In this document: one piece after another, positions 26,694 through 34,774 of the stretch
Layout of the letters: each line of letters begins with the position of its first letter
Position numbering within the stretch: the first letter of the stretch is position 1
Source: an uncultured Pelagibacteraceae bacterium
GTDB taxonomy: Bacteria; Pseudomonadota; Alphaproteobacteria; Pelagibacterales; Pelagibacteraceae
Assembly (NCBI GenBank): GCA_902516435.1
Contig: CABXYF010000006.1
Coordinates: forward strand, 1-41,865
Direction of reading: 5' to 3'
DNA: 41,865 bases
Made by a program: the position numbers and the translations under genes
The notes under the pieces: model-generated
Told to the model about the DNA's origin: nothing
The model's input: the letters and a program-made list of their open reading frames with translations, nothing else
Databases searched by the model: none

Positions 26694-27808
26694 TTATTTG
26701 CATTATATAGATTAATTGCGTAACGGTCAGTCATACCAGAAATAAAGTCTGAGATAGCTCTATATTTATCTTTAGTCAATTGTTCTTTTGTAAGAAACTT
26801 TTTTGGGGAAGATTGAATTATCTTAAATAGTTTTTTTATAATTTTTTTACCTCTTTGATTTTTTCTTATTACGGATTTATTATCATACATGTTCGATCTC
26901 AAGAAATTTTTTATTTCTTTTTCTGAACTTTGAATATTTTCAGAAAAACAAACTATTAATTCTTTCGATTTAGCAATATCTTTTAAAGATTTTATTTTTA
27001 GTCTTTTTATATTCTTTTGAGTATTTGTAATTAAGTCTTTAATCATTAGATCAATAGAGTCTCTTACTATTTGATTAATTGCTATTTTATAATTTTTTTT
27101 ATTTATCTTTTTTTTATATTTCAGATAAATATCTTTAAAGAAATTAATCTCACACAATTCTTCTAATTTAAAAAGATTAGCTTTAATCCCATCTTGAACG
27201 TCATGATTATTGTAAGCTATATCGTCAGAAATAGCTGAAATTTGTGCCTCTAATGATGGATAAGTATTAAATCTAATTCTATTTTTAAAAATTTTAGATC
27301 CAATGAGTTTATTGATAAGGTTCAATTCATTAATTGGCCCATTATGTTTTAAAAGACCCTCTAAGGTTTCAATTGTAAGATTTAATCCTTTAAATTTTAA
27401 ATATTTATTTTCTAAAAACATTACAATTCTTAATGTTTGAAGATTATGATCAAAACCACCATAATTATCCATGCATTCATGTAAGGCATCCTCTCCAGCA
27501 TGTCCAAATGGAGTATGTCCTAAATCATGAGCAAGACTTAAGGTTTCTGCTAAATCCTCATTTAGATCTAAATACTTTGAAATCGACCTTGCTATTTGGG
27601 CCACTTCAATTGAATGAGTTATTCTTGTTCTAAAATGATCACCTTCTGTGTTCACAAAAACTTGGGTTTTATGCTTTAGTCTTCGAAACGAGGCACTATG
27701 AATAATTCTATCTCTATCTCTTTGAAAAGGTGATCGATACTTAGAGTTAGCTTCTTTATTAAGTCTGCCTTTACTTTTAAATACGCCCAACAAAGTGTCT
27801 TTTTTCAT
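26690..27808 (-). CDS. dgt: dGTP triphosphohydrolase-like HD-domain protein
   Basis: This 372-residue protein is an HD phosphohydrolase predicted to hydrolyse dNTPs to the deoxynucleoside and triphosphate. The metal site is visible as RTRITHSIEVAQ (His65) and AHDLGHTPFGHAGE (His94-Asp95), with a later ISDDIAYNNHD segment. It begins the long minus operon dgt-argS-nagZ-scpAB-tatABC-serS and is divergent from erpA across 50 bp. Confidence 0.93.
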   Translation of the reverse strand: MKKDTLLGVFKSKGRLNKEANSKYRSPFQRDRDRIIHSASFRRLKHKTQVFVNTEGDHFRTRITHSIEVAQIARSISKYLDLNEDLAETLSLAHDLGHTPFGHAGEDALHECMDNYGGFDHNLQTLRIVMFLENKYLKFKGLNLTIETLEGLLKHNGPINELNLINKLIGSKIFKNRIRFNTYPSLEAQISAISDDIAYNNHDVQDGIKANLFKLEELCEINFFKDIYLKYKKKINKKNYKIAINQIVRDSIDLMIKDLITNTQKNIKRLKIKSLKDIAKSKELIVCFSENIQSSEKEIKNFLRSNMYDNKSVIRKNQRGKKIIKKLFKIIQSSPKKFLTKEQLTKDKYRAISDFISGMTDRYAINLYNANK

Positions 27809-27858
27809 CCTTTAATTTAAATAATTAAGTATTATATTAGTAATATCAGTGTTCAGTC

Positions 27859-28176
27859 ATGATTAAAGAAATTAAATTTACGGATAAAGCGTTAAAACAA
27901 ATAGAAAATTTATTGTCTAAAAAAGACGAAGGTTCTTTTTTTAGAATCGCTATTAAAGGTGGTGGTTGTTCTGGTTTTCAATATGAATTTACTTTTGATA
28001 AATCAAAGCAAGATGATGACCTAAATTATCAACAAATTTTAATTGATAAAGCTTCAGCTGACCTATTAAAAGGATCTGAAGTTGATTATGTATCTGAATT
28101 AATTGGTGAGTCTTTTAAAATTTCCAACCCTCAAACAAAGTCTTCTTGTGGGTGTGGAGTTTCATTCTCTCTTTAA
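27859..28176 (+). CDS. erpA: Iron-sulfur cluster insertion protein (A-type carrier)
   Basis: This 105-residue A-type carrier delivers Fe-S clusters to target proteins. Its three conserved cysteines are in GGGCSGFQY (Cys37) and SSCGCG (Cys97, Cys99). The order next to dgt is conserved in alphaproteobacteria. ErpA versus IscA cannot be decided by these motifs alone. The stop codon overlaps the start of xthA (TAATG), so the two are probably coupled. Confidence 0.92.
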   Translation: MIKEIKFTDKALKQIENLLSKKDEGSFFRIAIKGGGCSGFQYEFTFDKSKQDDDLNYQQILIDKASADLLKGSEVDYVSELIGESFKISNPQTKSSCGCGVSFSL

Positions 28177-28952
28177 TGCTCATCTCATCGTGGAATGTTA
28201 ATTCTGTTAGAGCAAGAATAGATAATATCAAAAGCTATCTACTAAAATATAAACCAGATATTTTAATGATGCAGGAGATTAAAACTGAAGATATTAATTT
28301 CCCTTACGACGACTTTTCCTCAATGGATTATGAAAGTCATGTGTTTGGTCAAAAAAGCTATAACGGTGTTGCAATTATTTCAAAAAAAAAACTAACTAAT
28401 ATTAAAACAGATTTAATTAAGGACAAATTAAAACAATCAAGAATAATTTCTGCTGAAGTTGAATATAAGAAAAAAACTGTTCAATTAATAAATATTTATA
28501 CTCCAAATGGAAATCCAGTTGATACAGAAAAATATGATTATAAAAAAAATTGGATGGATCAATTAATCAAACAATTAAAATCCTTATCAAAGAAAAATTC
28601 TAACATAATACTTGCTGGAGATTTTAATGTTATTCCTGCTGCAGAGGATGTTTATAATGTGAAAAGTTTTGAAGATGATGCTTTGTATCGACTTGAAATT
28701 AGAAAAAAATTTAGAGAAATGTTAAATCTTGGATTTAGTGATGTTTACCGACATTTTAATGAAGATAAAGAGGGCTATACCTTTTGGGATTACATGAGAG
28801 GTGCATGGCAAAAAAATAACGGTATGAGAATTGATCACTTTTTAGTATCAAGCTCAATAATTGATAATATTAAAAGTATTAATATAAATAAAGATCCTCG
28901 TGGACGAGAAAAACCTTCAGATCACACTCCAATTGAGATTAACTTAGCTTAA
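28176..28952 (+). CDS. xthA: Exodeoxyribonuclease III
   Basis: This 258-residue AP endonuclease/3' exonuclease acts in base-excision repair. Catalytic motifs are SSWNVNSVRAR (Asn7), LMMQEIK (Glu34), LAGDFNVIP, YTFWDYMRGAWQKNNGMRIDHFL and the C-terminal SDHTPIE. An upstream in-frame TTG would add ten residues inside erpA, but the ATG at 28176 gives the exact family N-terminus and a TAATG overlap, so it is chosen. Its 3' end overlaps the convergent oxidoreductase gene by 9 nt. Confidence 0.95.
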   Translation: MLISSWNVNSVRARIDNIKSYLLKYKPDILMMQEIKTEDINFPYDDFSSMDYESHVFGQKSYNGVAIISKKKLTNIKTDLIKDKLKQSRIISAEVEYKKKTVQLINIYTPNGNPVDTEKYDYKKNWMDQLIKQLKSLSKKNSNIILAGDFNVIPAAEDVYNVKSFEDDALYRLEIRKKFREMLNLGFSDVYRHFNEDKEGYTFWDYMRGAWQKNNGMRIDHFLVSSSIIDNIKSININKDPRGREKPSDHTPIEINLA

Positions 28953-29942
28953 AGATTTAATTTTATTAACCAATTCCTCGTTAATATTTCTTGGTCCTTT
29001 GTCTAATCTGTTTTTATGTCGTCTTTCACCTGGAAGTCTTACTTCACCCATAGACTTCATTTTATCAAAAAATTCATCGGCATGTTTTTGCCAGTCTGAT
29101 CCTGATGTTTTATCTGGACTAATTGCTAAAATAAATTCACCACCACTTGGAGGACCACCATCATTGTTATCTTTAGCAGCTGTTTCAAAACTAAAATTAT
29201 CACCAACTAAAGCTCCAGCTAATAATTCTACCATCATAGCAATTGCAGAACCTTTATATCCACCAAAAGGAAGAAGCACACCACCATCAGCAATTTGTCC
29301 TGGATCAGTAGTTTCTTTACCATCTTTTGTAAGTCCTGTTCCTAATGGAACTTTGTGCCCTTCTCTTTTTGCTACTTGAACTTCTCCCATAGCCATTGAA
29401 GCAGTTGCCATATCATAAACTACTGGCGTCTTTCCAGGTCTAGGCCATGCAAATGAAATTGGATTTGTTCCAAAAAGAGGTTTAATAGCACCAGCAGGTG
29501 CAACAGCAGGCTTATAAGAAGTACATGCAAAAGCTACTAAACCATCTTCAGCTAATTTTTCTGTTTCAGGCCACATAGCAGCCATATGATGAGAATTATT
29601 TATTGCTAGGACAGCAACACCATTTTCTTTAGCAGCTTTACTTAATTCTGGTAAACTTTTATTTAATACCACTGGTGCTAAACAATTATTTCCTGCAACT
29701 TTAATTATAGATGGTGAAATTTTTTTAATCTCAGGTTTTCCTTTGCCATTTATTTTTCCACTTTTTAATCCTGAAACATAAGCTGGTAATCTAAATAAAC
29801 CATGAGAAAGTGATCCATCTCTTTCTGCATTTGTAATTAATTCTGAAAGGATTGATGCAGTATCATCATCACATCCATTTGCTAAGAGAGTTTTTTTTGC
29901 TAAATTATTAATTTCGTCTAAAGTTAATGAAACAGTGTTCAT
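28944..29942 (-). CDS. Ldh-family (malate/L-lactate/ureidoglycolate-type) NAD(P)H oxidoreductase
   Basis: This 332-residue cytoplasmic enzyme belongs to the LDH2/MDH2 superfamily, which includes DpkA delta1-piperideine-2-carboxylate reductase, 2,3-diketogulonate reductase and ureidoglycolate dehydrogenase. Family features are SHGLFRLPAY (46-55, conserved His47 and Arg51), NNSHHMAAMWP (catalytic His), FGTNPISFAWP and PFGGYKGSAIAMMVELLAG. The sequence looks closest to DpkA-type cyclic imine reductases, but substrate is not decided. It shares a TAATG overlap with zur, so it is co-translated with the zinc regulator; the functional link is unclear. Confidence 0.85.
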   Translation of the reverse strand: MNTVSLTLDEINNLAKKTLLANGCDDDTASILSELITNAERDGSLSHGLFRLPAYVSGLKSGKINGKGKPEIKKISPSIIKVAGNNCLAPVVLNKSLPELSKAAKENGVAVLAINNSHHMAAMWPETEKLAEDGLVAFACTSYKPAVAPAGAIKPLFGTNPISFAWPRPGKTPVVYDMATASMAMGEVQVAKREGHKVPLGTGLTKDGKETTDPGQIADGGVLLPFGGYKGSAIAMMVELLAGALVGDNFSFETAAKDNNDGGPPSGGEFILAISPDKTSGSDWQKHADEFFDKMKSMGEVRLPGERRHKNRLDKGPRNINEELVNKIKSLS

Positions 29943-30340
29943 TATTTAGATTTACATTTCTTACATAAACCAAAAAATTCTAAATTGTATTTACTGTATT
30001 TCATCCCTGCTTCATCAGCAAAGTTTGATAAATATTTTGATAGTTTAGTATTACTTATTTCAGAAACTTTTTCACAACTTTCACATATTGAAAATGCTGT
30101 AGCCTTAGAAATTTGGCAACTAGAATTCTGACATGCGATGAAAGCATTTCTACTTTCAATTTTGTGGATTTTACCTATTTCAACTAATTTATCTAATGCT
30201 CTATAAACTTGTAGAGGTGCATTGATACCTTTTTTCTGTACGTTAAAAAGAATTGAATATGCTTTTAATGGCTCTGATGACTTATCAATTAAATCAAAAA
30301 TAATTTTTTGGTTTTTTGAGAGATTATGTTGTTTTTGCAT
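29942..30340 (-). CDS. zur: Fur-family zinc uptake regulator Zur
   Basis: This 132-residue protein has a winged-helix DNA-binding domain (about 8-66, with APLQVYRALDKLVEIGKIHKIES) and a dimerisation domain with the structural zinc cysteine pairs Cys86/Cys89 and Cys126/Cys129. Cys70 and Cys75 are additional candidates for the regulatory zinc site. The Fur-family membership is clear from sequence; the Zur assignment rests on its position in the znuCB operon and the palindromes upstream of znuA/znuC. It probably represses znuA and znuCB when zinc is sufficient. Confidence 0.88.
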   Translation of the reverse strand: MQKQHNLSKNQKIIFDLIDKSSEPLKAYSILFNVQKKGINAPLQVYRALDKLVEIGKIHKIESRNAFIACQNSSCQISKATAFSICESCEKVSEISNTKLSKYLSNFADEAGMKYSKYNLEFFGLCKKCKSK

Positions 30341-30354
30341 TTTTTAATTTCTTA

Positions 30355-31158
30355 TTAGTTTTTTAATTTAATCGATTGTTTAATTTTAAACAAAGATAAT
30401 ATGAACAAAATCAATGCTGCAGCTATAATTGAGGGTCCAGAAGATGTATTAAATTCTAATGAAGAATATAAACCTAAGATAACTGATAATAAACCTCCAA
30501 AAATAGAGAACACAACCATTTTCTGAGGGCTATCAGAGATATTTCTAGCCATTGCAGCAGGGATAATTAACATTCCTGTAATCAATAATAACCCAACCAT
30601 TTTGATTGAAATTGCAATTACAGCTGCCATTAATATTGTGAAAATAGCTTTTGCTCTATCGGGGTTTAATCCCTCTGCCTCAGCTAATTCATAATTAACA
30701 GTTGATGCAAGCAAAGGTTTCCAGATCAATTTAAGTACTATTAAAATTAATCCTCCACCTGTCCAGATTACAAGTAAGTCATCGGTGGTTACCGCTAAAA
30801 TATCACCGAATAATAACCCCATAATATCAAATCTTATAAATGTTAAGAAACCAATAACTACTAATCCAACAGCTAATGATGAATGTGCTAAAAGACCAAG
30901 CAATGCATCACCTGGTAAATTAGTTCTTTTCTGAAGTTGGATTAATAATAAAGCAATTATTGATGAAATTAAAAACACTGAAATTGCAATATTTAAATCT
31001 AGAGTATAAGCCATTGTAACACCAAGCAAAGCTGAATGAGCAAGGGTATCTCCAAAATAAGACAATCTTCTCCACACAACAAAACATCCAAGTGGACCAG
31101 TTACAAATGCAATTCCAATACCTGCAACTAGTGCTCTTATAAAAAAATCATCAAACAT
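30355..31158 (-). CDS. znuB: Zinc ABC transporter permease ZnuB
   Basis: This 267-residue inner-membrane permease of the ABC-3 family has about eight to nine hydrophobic helices. It contains GPLGCFVVWRRLSYFGDTLAHSALLGV near the N-terminus and the LLGLLAHSSLAVGLV and EAEGLNP segments, all typical of ZnuB/MntB permeases. It starts directly after the znuC stop codon (0 nt gap) and is followed by zur after 14 nt. Confidence 0.94.
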   Translation of the reverse strand: MFDDFFIRALVAGIGIAFVTGPLGCFVVWRRLSYFGDTLAHSALLGVTMAYTLDLNIAISVFLISSIIALLLIQLQKRTNLPGDALLGLLAHSSLAVGLVVIGFLTFIRFDIMGLLFGDILAVTTDDLLVIWTGGGLILIVLKLIWKPLLASTVNYELAEAEGLNPDRAKAIFTILMAAVIAISIKMVGLLLITGMLIIPAAMARNISDSPQKMVVFSIFGGLLSVILGLYSSLEFNTSSGPSIIAAALILFILSLFKIKQSIKLKN

Positions 31159-31905
31159 TTAATTTTTCTTTATTTCCCCTTGATCGGAATGAACATGATC
31201 GTGTTTATGCTCGTATGTTGTTAAAATTTGAGAAGCTTTTTCACCAAACAAAGCTTTATATTCATTATTTTTTGCTACATCCAATGGTGATCCTGAGCAA
31301 CAAACATGACCATTTAAGCAAACTACATGGTCCGTCGCAGTCATCACCATATGCAGATCATGAGAAATTAATAATATTCCGCAATTTAAAGTATCAGATA
31401 TTTTTTTAATTAATTCATACAAAGCAATCTCACCTGTATAATCAACTCCTTGTACTGGTTCATCTAACACTAATAATTCTGGTTTTTTAGAAATTGCTCT
31501 TGCAATTAAAACTCTTTGAAATTCACCACCAGATAAACTACCTAAATTTTTATTTTTAAGATGAATTACGCCTGTTAATGATAATGCTTCATCAATAGCA
31601 CTATCTTCTATAGTTTCTGTTAAAAGCATAAAATCATAAACTCTAATAGGTAAAGTCCAATCAATTGAAATTTTTTGAGGAACATAACCAACTTTGGTTG
31701 TATATTTTTCAACACTGCCCTCAATATTTTTATAAATTCCTAAAGCAATTTTAGCAGTAGTACTTTTGCCAGAACCATTTGGACCAATGAGGGTTACGAT
31801 TTTACCCTTTTCAACCGTAAGAGAAACACCTTCCACTAACCATTTTTTGCTTTGGCGAAAACCAGCATTATTTAATTTAACTAAAATATTATTATTAGAA
31901 TTCAT
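31159..31905 (-). CDS. znuC: Zinc ABC transporter ATPase ZnuC
   Basis: This 248-residue ATPase drives ZnuB. It has Walker A GPNGSGKST (41-49), the LSGGEFQRV signature, Walker B LLVLDEPVQGVD and the H-loop ISHDLHMV. The C-terminal tail is His-rich (YEHKHDHVH), which could bind zinc. It is the first gene of the minus operon and faces znuA across 71 bp that contain two Zur-box-like palindromes. Confidence 0.95.
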   Translation of the reverse strand: MNSNNNILVKLNNAGFRQSKKWLVEGVSLTVEKGKIVTLIGPNGSGKSTTAKIALGIYKNIEGSVEKYTTKVGYVPQKISIDWTLPIRVYDFMLLTETIEDSAIDEALSLTGVIHLKNKNLGSLSGGEFQRVLIARAISKKPELLVLDEPVQGVDYTGEIALYELIKKISDTLNCGILLISHDLHMVMTATDHVVCLNGHVCCSGSPLDVAKNNEYKALFGEKASQILTTYEHKHDHVHSDQGEIKKN

Positions 31906-31924
31906 TTAACCCTTGACTTGTAAA

Positions 31925-31957
31925 TGTTATATTATTACATAGTGTTATATTATAACA
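31925..31957. promoter_or_regulatory. Two tandem Zur-box-like operators
   Basis: A perfect 7-1-7 palindrome TGTTATATTATAACA occupies 31943-31957. A second copy with one mismatch, TGTTATATTATTACA, occupies 31925-31939, 18 bp away start to start. Both lie between the divergent znuC and znuA starts, in line with known alphaproteobacterial Zur sites in general form. The sites overlap a -35-like TTGACT (31913-31918) for znuA, and the perfect site contains a TATAAT on the minus strand (31949-31954) that may be the znuC -10. Zur bound here would block both promoters. Confidence 0.75.
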
Positions 31958-31976
31958 ACTAATTAATAACGTATTT

Positions 31977-32975
31977 ATGAAAAATTTAAAAAAACTCCCA
32001 ATAATCATAGCAATTTTATCCTTATTTACTTTTTTTCTACCAGCTACTGCTGATATTAAAGTAGTTGCCTCAATTAAACCAATACATTCGTTAGCTAGTT
32101 ACCTTATGAACGGAGTGGCTAAACCTGATTTAATTGTAGATGGATATGCATCTCCACATGGCTTTGCAATGAAGCCATCTCATGCAAAGATGTTACAAAA
32201 TGCTGATTTAATTTTTTGGGTTGGTGAAGATTTAGAAAGTTTCCTGGAAAAACCATTAGGATCAATTGCTAAGAAAGCTGAAAAAATTGAATTAATGCAA
32301 GTTAAGGGGCTTCAAATTTTAAAGTTTAGAGAAAGAAATATTTTTGATGATCACGATGATCATGGACATGATGATCATGGTAAAAAAGACGATCATGATG
32401 ATCACGACCACGACTCTCATGCTAAAAAAGATGGCCATGATGATCACGACGATCATGAAGGACATGCACATGGTGAATTTGATCCACACATCTGGTTAGA
32501 TCCAATTAATGCAAAGGTAATTTTATTTGAAATGTCTAAGCATTTAATTGAAAATGATCCTAAAAATGAGAAAATTTATAGAGACAATTTAAGTAAAGGT
32601 TACAAAGAAATTGATAAACTTACTAAAGATGTTTCATCTGAATTAAGTAATAGTGTTGCTTCAATTGTTTTTCATGATGCTTATCAATACTTTGAAAAGA
32701 GATTTAGTGTAAATATATTAGGTGCTTTTACGGTAAATACAGATGTAATGCCTGGAGCAGAACAATTAGCTGAGATTAGAGAAGTAATCGAACACGATAA
32801 AGTTGCATGTGTATTTTCAGAACCTCAGTTTAATCCTGATATTATTAAGGCAGTTGCTAAAGATATGAACATAAAAACTGGTGTAGTTGATCCATTAGGA
32901 GCGACACTAAATCCAGGTAAAGATTTATATTTTTCTTTGATTAAAAATATGTCGGCATCATTTAAGGGTTGCTAA
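31977..32975 (+). CDS. znuA: Zinc ABC transporter substrate-binding protein ZnuA
   Basis: This 332-residue periplasmic protein captures zinc for ZnuBC. The signal peptide spans about 1-25 (ending ATA before DIKVV). Zinc ligands expected of the family are His61, His171 (DPHIW), His233 (VFHDAYQYF) and Asp305. A 42-residue loop at 125-166 is almost entirely His, Asp, Gly and Lys, the zinc-scavenging loop of ZnuA. Cys278 and the C-terminal Cys332 match the disulfide of E. coli ZnuA. It is transcribed divergently from znuCB-zur under the tandem operators. Confidence 0.95.
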   Translation: MKNLKKLPIIIAILSLFTFFLPATADIKVVASIKPIHSLASYLMNGVAKPDLIVDGYASPHGFAMKPSHAKMLQNADLIFWVGEDLESFLEKPLGSIAKKAEKIELMQVKGLQILKFRERNIFDDHDDHGHDDHGKKDDHDDHDHDSHAKKDGHDDHDDHEGHAHGEFDPHIWLDPINAKVILFEMSKHLIENDPKNEKIYRDNLSKGYKEIDKLTKDVSSELSNSVASIVFHDAYQYFEKRFSVNILGAFTVNTDVMPGAEQLAEIREVIEHDKVACVFSEPQFNPDIIKAVAKDMNIKTGVVDPLGATLNPGKDLYFSLIKNMSASFKGC

Positions 32976-32979
32976 TACT

Positions 32980-33013
32980 ATTTCGTATTTCTATATTAAA
33001 TAGAGTACGGAAT
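32980..33013 (+). other. Imperfect hairpin between znuA and the DUF3147-like gene
   Basis: ATTTCGTA (32980-32987) pairs with TACGGAAT (33006-33013, one U-G pair), and inside it TCTAT (32990-32994) pairs with ATAGA (33000-33004), leaving an ATTAA loop. The hairpin ends 4 nt before the next start codon. There is no T-run, so it may stabilise the znuA mRNA 3' end or restrict ribosome access to the next gene rather than terminate. Confidence 0.45.
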
Positions 33014-33017
33014 ATTA

Positions 33018-33356
33018 ATGCTATTCTTTTTATTAAAAGTTATTGGTGCAGGTATTATAATTGCTTTTGCAAGCTGGTTAGCTGGCCAAAATCCCAAGTT
33101 AGCTGGATTTATTATAGCGTTACCTTTGGTATCCTTGATTGCAATCCTATTCTCGTATTATGAGCACAATGATACAGAGAAAACAATCATGTTCACAAAA
33201 AGTATTTTTATAGCAGTGCCTGCTAGCTATTTATTTTTCTTACCATTCTTTTTTGCAAAATCTCTAAATATGAATTTTGCAATAATTTACGTATCTGGTC
33301 TATTGTTGTTGGTAGTTGGCTATTTTATACATAAATACATAGTAAATTTCATTTAA
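33018..33356 (+). CDS. Small four-helix membrane protein, DUF3147-like
   Basis: This 112-residue protein is nearly all membrane-embedded, with about four helices. The pattern ASWLAGQNPKLAGFIIALPLVSLIAI resembles the DUF3147 family (a KxxxLxGxIxxLPLxSLxAxxW-type block). No function is established. It lies 42 nt downstream of znuA on the same strand and could be read from the znuA promoter through the intervening hairpin. I am not certain of the family assignment. Confidence 0.6.
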   Translation: MLFFLLKVIGAGIIIAFASWLAGQNPKLAGFIIALPLVSLIAILFSYYEHNDTEKTIMFTKSIFIAVPASYLFFLPFFFAKSLNMNFAIIYVSGLLLLVVGYFIHKYIVNFI

Positions 33357-33414
33357 AAGAGTAATTTTAACAAATCTTTAACATAAAAGTCATAAACACT
33401 AAGAAAGGATAATT

Positions 33415-33636
33415 ATGTTTATAAAAAAATATCTAAAATGGATTAGTACAGCTCTTGTTTTAACAGGAATATTATTAACTAATTTAAATATATACCCTAT
33501 TAATATCTACTTTCATGGACTTGGTGTTGTAGGATGGACGATAGCTGGTTTTATATCAAAAGATAAAGCTATTTTAACCAATTTTGGATTACAAATACCT
33601 TTGTTCTTAATAGGAATTTATAAGATTATTATATAA
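33415..33636 (+). CDS. Small hypothetical membrane protein (73 aa)
   Basis: This 73-residue protein has two to three hydrophobic segments (about 10-27, 31-47 and 52-72) with a basic N-terminus (MFIKKYLKW). I recognise it only as the type of small membrane protein found in SAR11-like genomes (possibly DUF6552). An AAAGGA sequence 6 nt before the ATG is a reasonable Shine-Dalgarno. Its stop overlaps the arsC start by 1 nt (TAATG), so it is translationally coupled to the arsenate reductase, which hints at a related role. Confidence 0.7.
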   Translation: MFIKKYLKWISTALVLTGILLTNLNIYPINIYFHGLGVVGWTIAGFISKDKAILTNFGLQIPLFLIGIYKIII

Positions 33637-34067
33637 TGGAAAATATATTATTTGTTTGTACAGGAAACTCTGCAAGAAGTATCATTGCTGAGTCTATAGT
33701 TAATAATAAATATAACGATAAATTTAAAGCCTACAGTGCTGGTAGTAACCCTTCTGGCGAAATTAATAAAGATATAAAACGTTATTTAAACAATAAAGGA
33801 TTTAATCTTCAAGACTACTCGTCTAAAAATTTTAGTATTTTTATTAATGGAGAAATAAAAATTGATCATGTTATTACTGTATGTAATAATGCAAACAATG
33901 AGCTATGCCCTATTTGGCCTAATGAAAGACAAATCATTCATTGGGATATTGAAGACCCAGTAACAAAACTTAATAACATGAATCAGGATGAAAAATTTCA
34001 GATAATTACTGATACTTTTAATAATATTGATAAAAGAATTAAAAATTGGATTCTAAATGAAAAATAA
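33636..34067 (+). CDS. arsC: Arsenate reductase, thioredoxin-coupled low-molecular-weight phosphatase type
   Basis: This 143-residue cytoplasmic enzyme is predicted to reduce arsenate to arsenite. The PTP loop is Cys8-x5-Arg14 (CTGNSARS), and the two further redox cysteines of the thioredoxin-type ArsC triad are present as Cys83 and Cys91 (CNNANNELC). The conserved WDIEDP segment carries the general-acid Asp. These cysteines separate it from plain tyrosine phosphatases. The downstream aquaglyceroporin overlaps it by 11 nt and could let the arsenite leave the cell. No arsR or arsB is present here. Confidence 0.9.
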   Translation: MENILFVCTGNSARSIIAESIVNNKYNDKFKAYSAGSNPSGEINKDIKRYLNNKGFNLQDYSSKNFSIFINGEIKIDHVITVCNNANNELCPIWPNERQIIHWDIEDPVTKLNNMNQDEKFQIITDTFNNIDKRIKNWILNEK

Positions 34068-34707
34068 TAACAGAATATTTCTAGGTGAATTTATTGGAAG
34101 TTGCTTTTTGGTAATGGTTATAGTTGGGTCGGGAATAATGGCTGAAAATCTCACTAATGATAATGCTTTAAGATTAACAGCCAATACACTCGCAACTGGA
34201 GCTGGCCTATTCGTCTTAATAACTGGTTTTGCAAATATATCAGGTGCACATTTCAATCCTTTTGTAAGTTTAGCGATGTTTTTAAGAAAAAAAATCAGTG
34301 GAAAACTTCTGATCATATATATTCCTGCCCAAATACTTGGTTGTTTACTGGGTGTTATGTTGGCTAATGTTTTTTTTGAACACAATATTCTTGAGTTATC
34401 AACAAAAAATAGAGATGGTTTTCATATTTTCTTATCTGAAATAATTGCTACTTTTGGTTTAATTTTTATTATTTTTGCTACTCTAAAAGATGGTAAAATA
34501 ACAATAGCTGCAAGTGTTGCAACATATATCATGGCTGGTTATTGGTTCACATCATCAACATCTTTTGCAAATCCAGCTGTTGCTATAGCTAGAACTTTTA
34601 CTGATTCTTTTACAGGAATTAATTATTTAAATACGCCTAAATATATTTTGGCTGAATTTTTGGGAGCTTTAATAGCTGTATATTTAATTAAGAAATTGGT
34701 TAAATAA
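34057..34707 (+). CDS. aqpS: AqpS-like aquaglyceroporin (MIP family)
   Basis: This 216-residue channel has six helices and two half-helix motifs. The first is Asn67-Pro-Phe instead of NPA and the second Asn172-Pro-Ala, followed by the selectivity-filter Arg179 (NPAVAIARTFTDSFTGI). The latter block resembles AqpS, the channel in the Sinorhizobium meliloti ars operon thought to release arsenite made by ArsC. The 11 nt overlap with arsC supports that role here. Solutes other than arsenite, such as glycerol, cannot be excluded. Confidence 0.82.
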   Translation: MKNNNRIFLGEFIGSCFLVMVIVGSGIMAENLTNDNALRLTANTLATGAGLFVLITGFANISGAHFNPFVSLAMFLRKKISGKLLIIYIPAQILGCLLGVMLANVFFEHNILELSTKNRDGFHIFLSEIIATFGLIFIIFATLKDGKITIAASVATYIMAGYWFTSSTSFANPAVAIARTFTDSFTGINYLNTPKYILAEFLGALIAVYLIKKLVK

Positions 34708-34733
34708 ATACAACTTTATTGCGAAATAAAAAA

Positions 34734-34762
34734 TATTAAATAGTAGACATCAATATTTAATA
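34734..34762 (+). repeat. Inverted repeat downstream of aqpS
   Basis: TATTAAATA (34734-34742) and TATTTAATA (34754-34762) form a perfect 9-bp inverted repeat with an 11-nt spacer, 27 nt after the aqpS stop codon. It is all A/T and has no T-run, so it would be a weak terminator at best; it may alternatively be a protein-binding site in the promoter region of the next gene. Confidence 0.4.
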
Positions 34763-34774
34763 GTTTAGTTATCG

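Noticed and set aside
27809-27858. Iron-responsive operator between dgt and erpA.
   Set aside because: Only a short A/T inverted repeat (TATTA...TAATA) is present, which is expected by chance in this composition.
28146-28175. TTG start adding ten residues to ExoIII.
   Set aside because: The extension lies inside erpA in another frame, and the ATG at 28176 gives the family-typical N-terminus.
34053-34385. Open frame of 110 codons antisense to aqpS.
   Set aside because: The plus frame is an unmistakable MIP channel; the antisense frame is a by-product of its codon bias.
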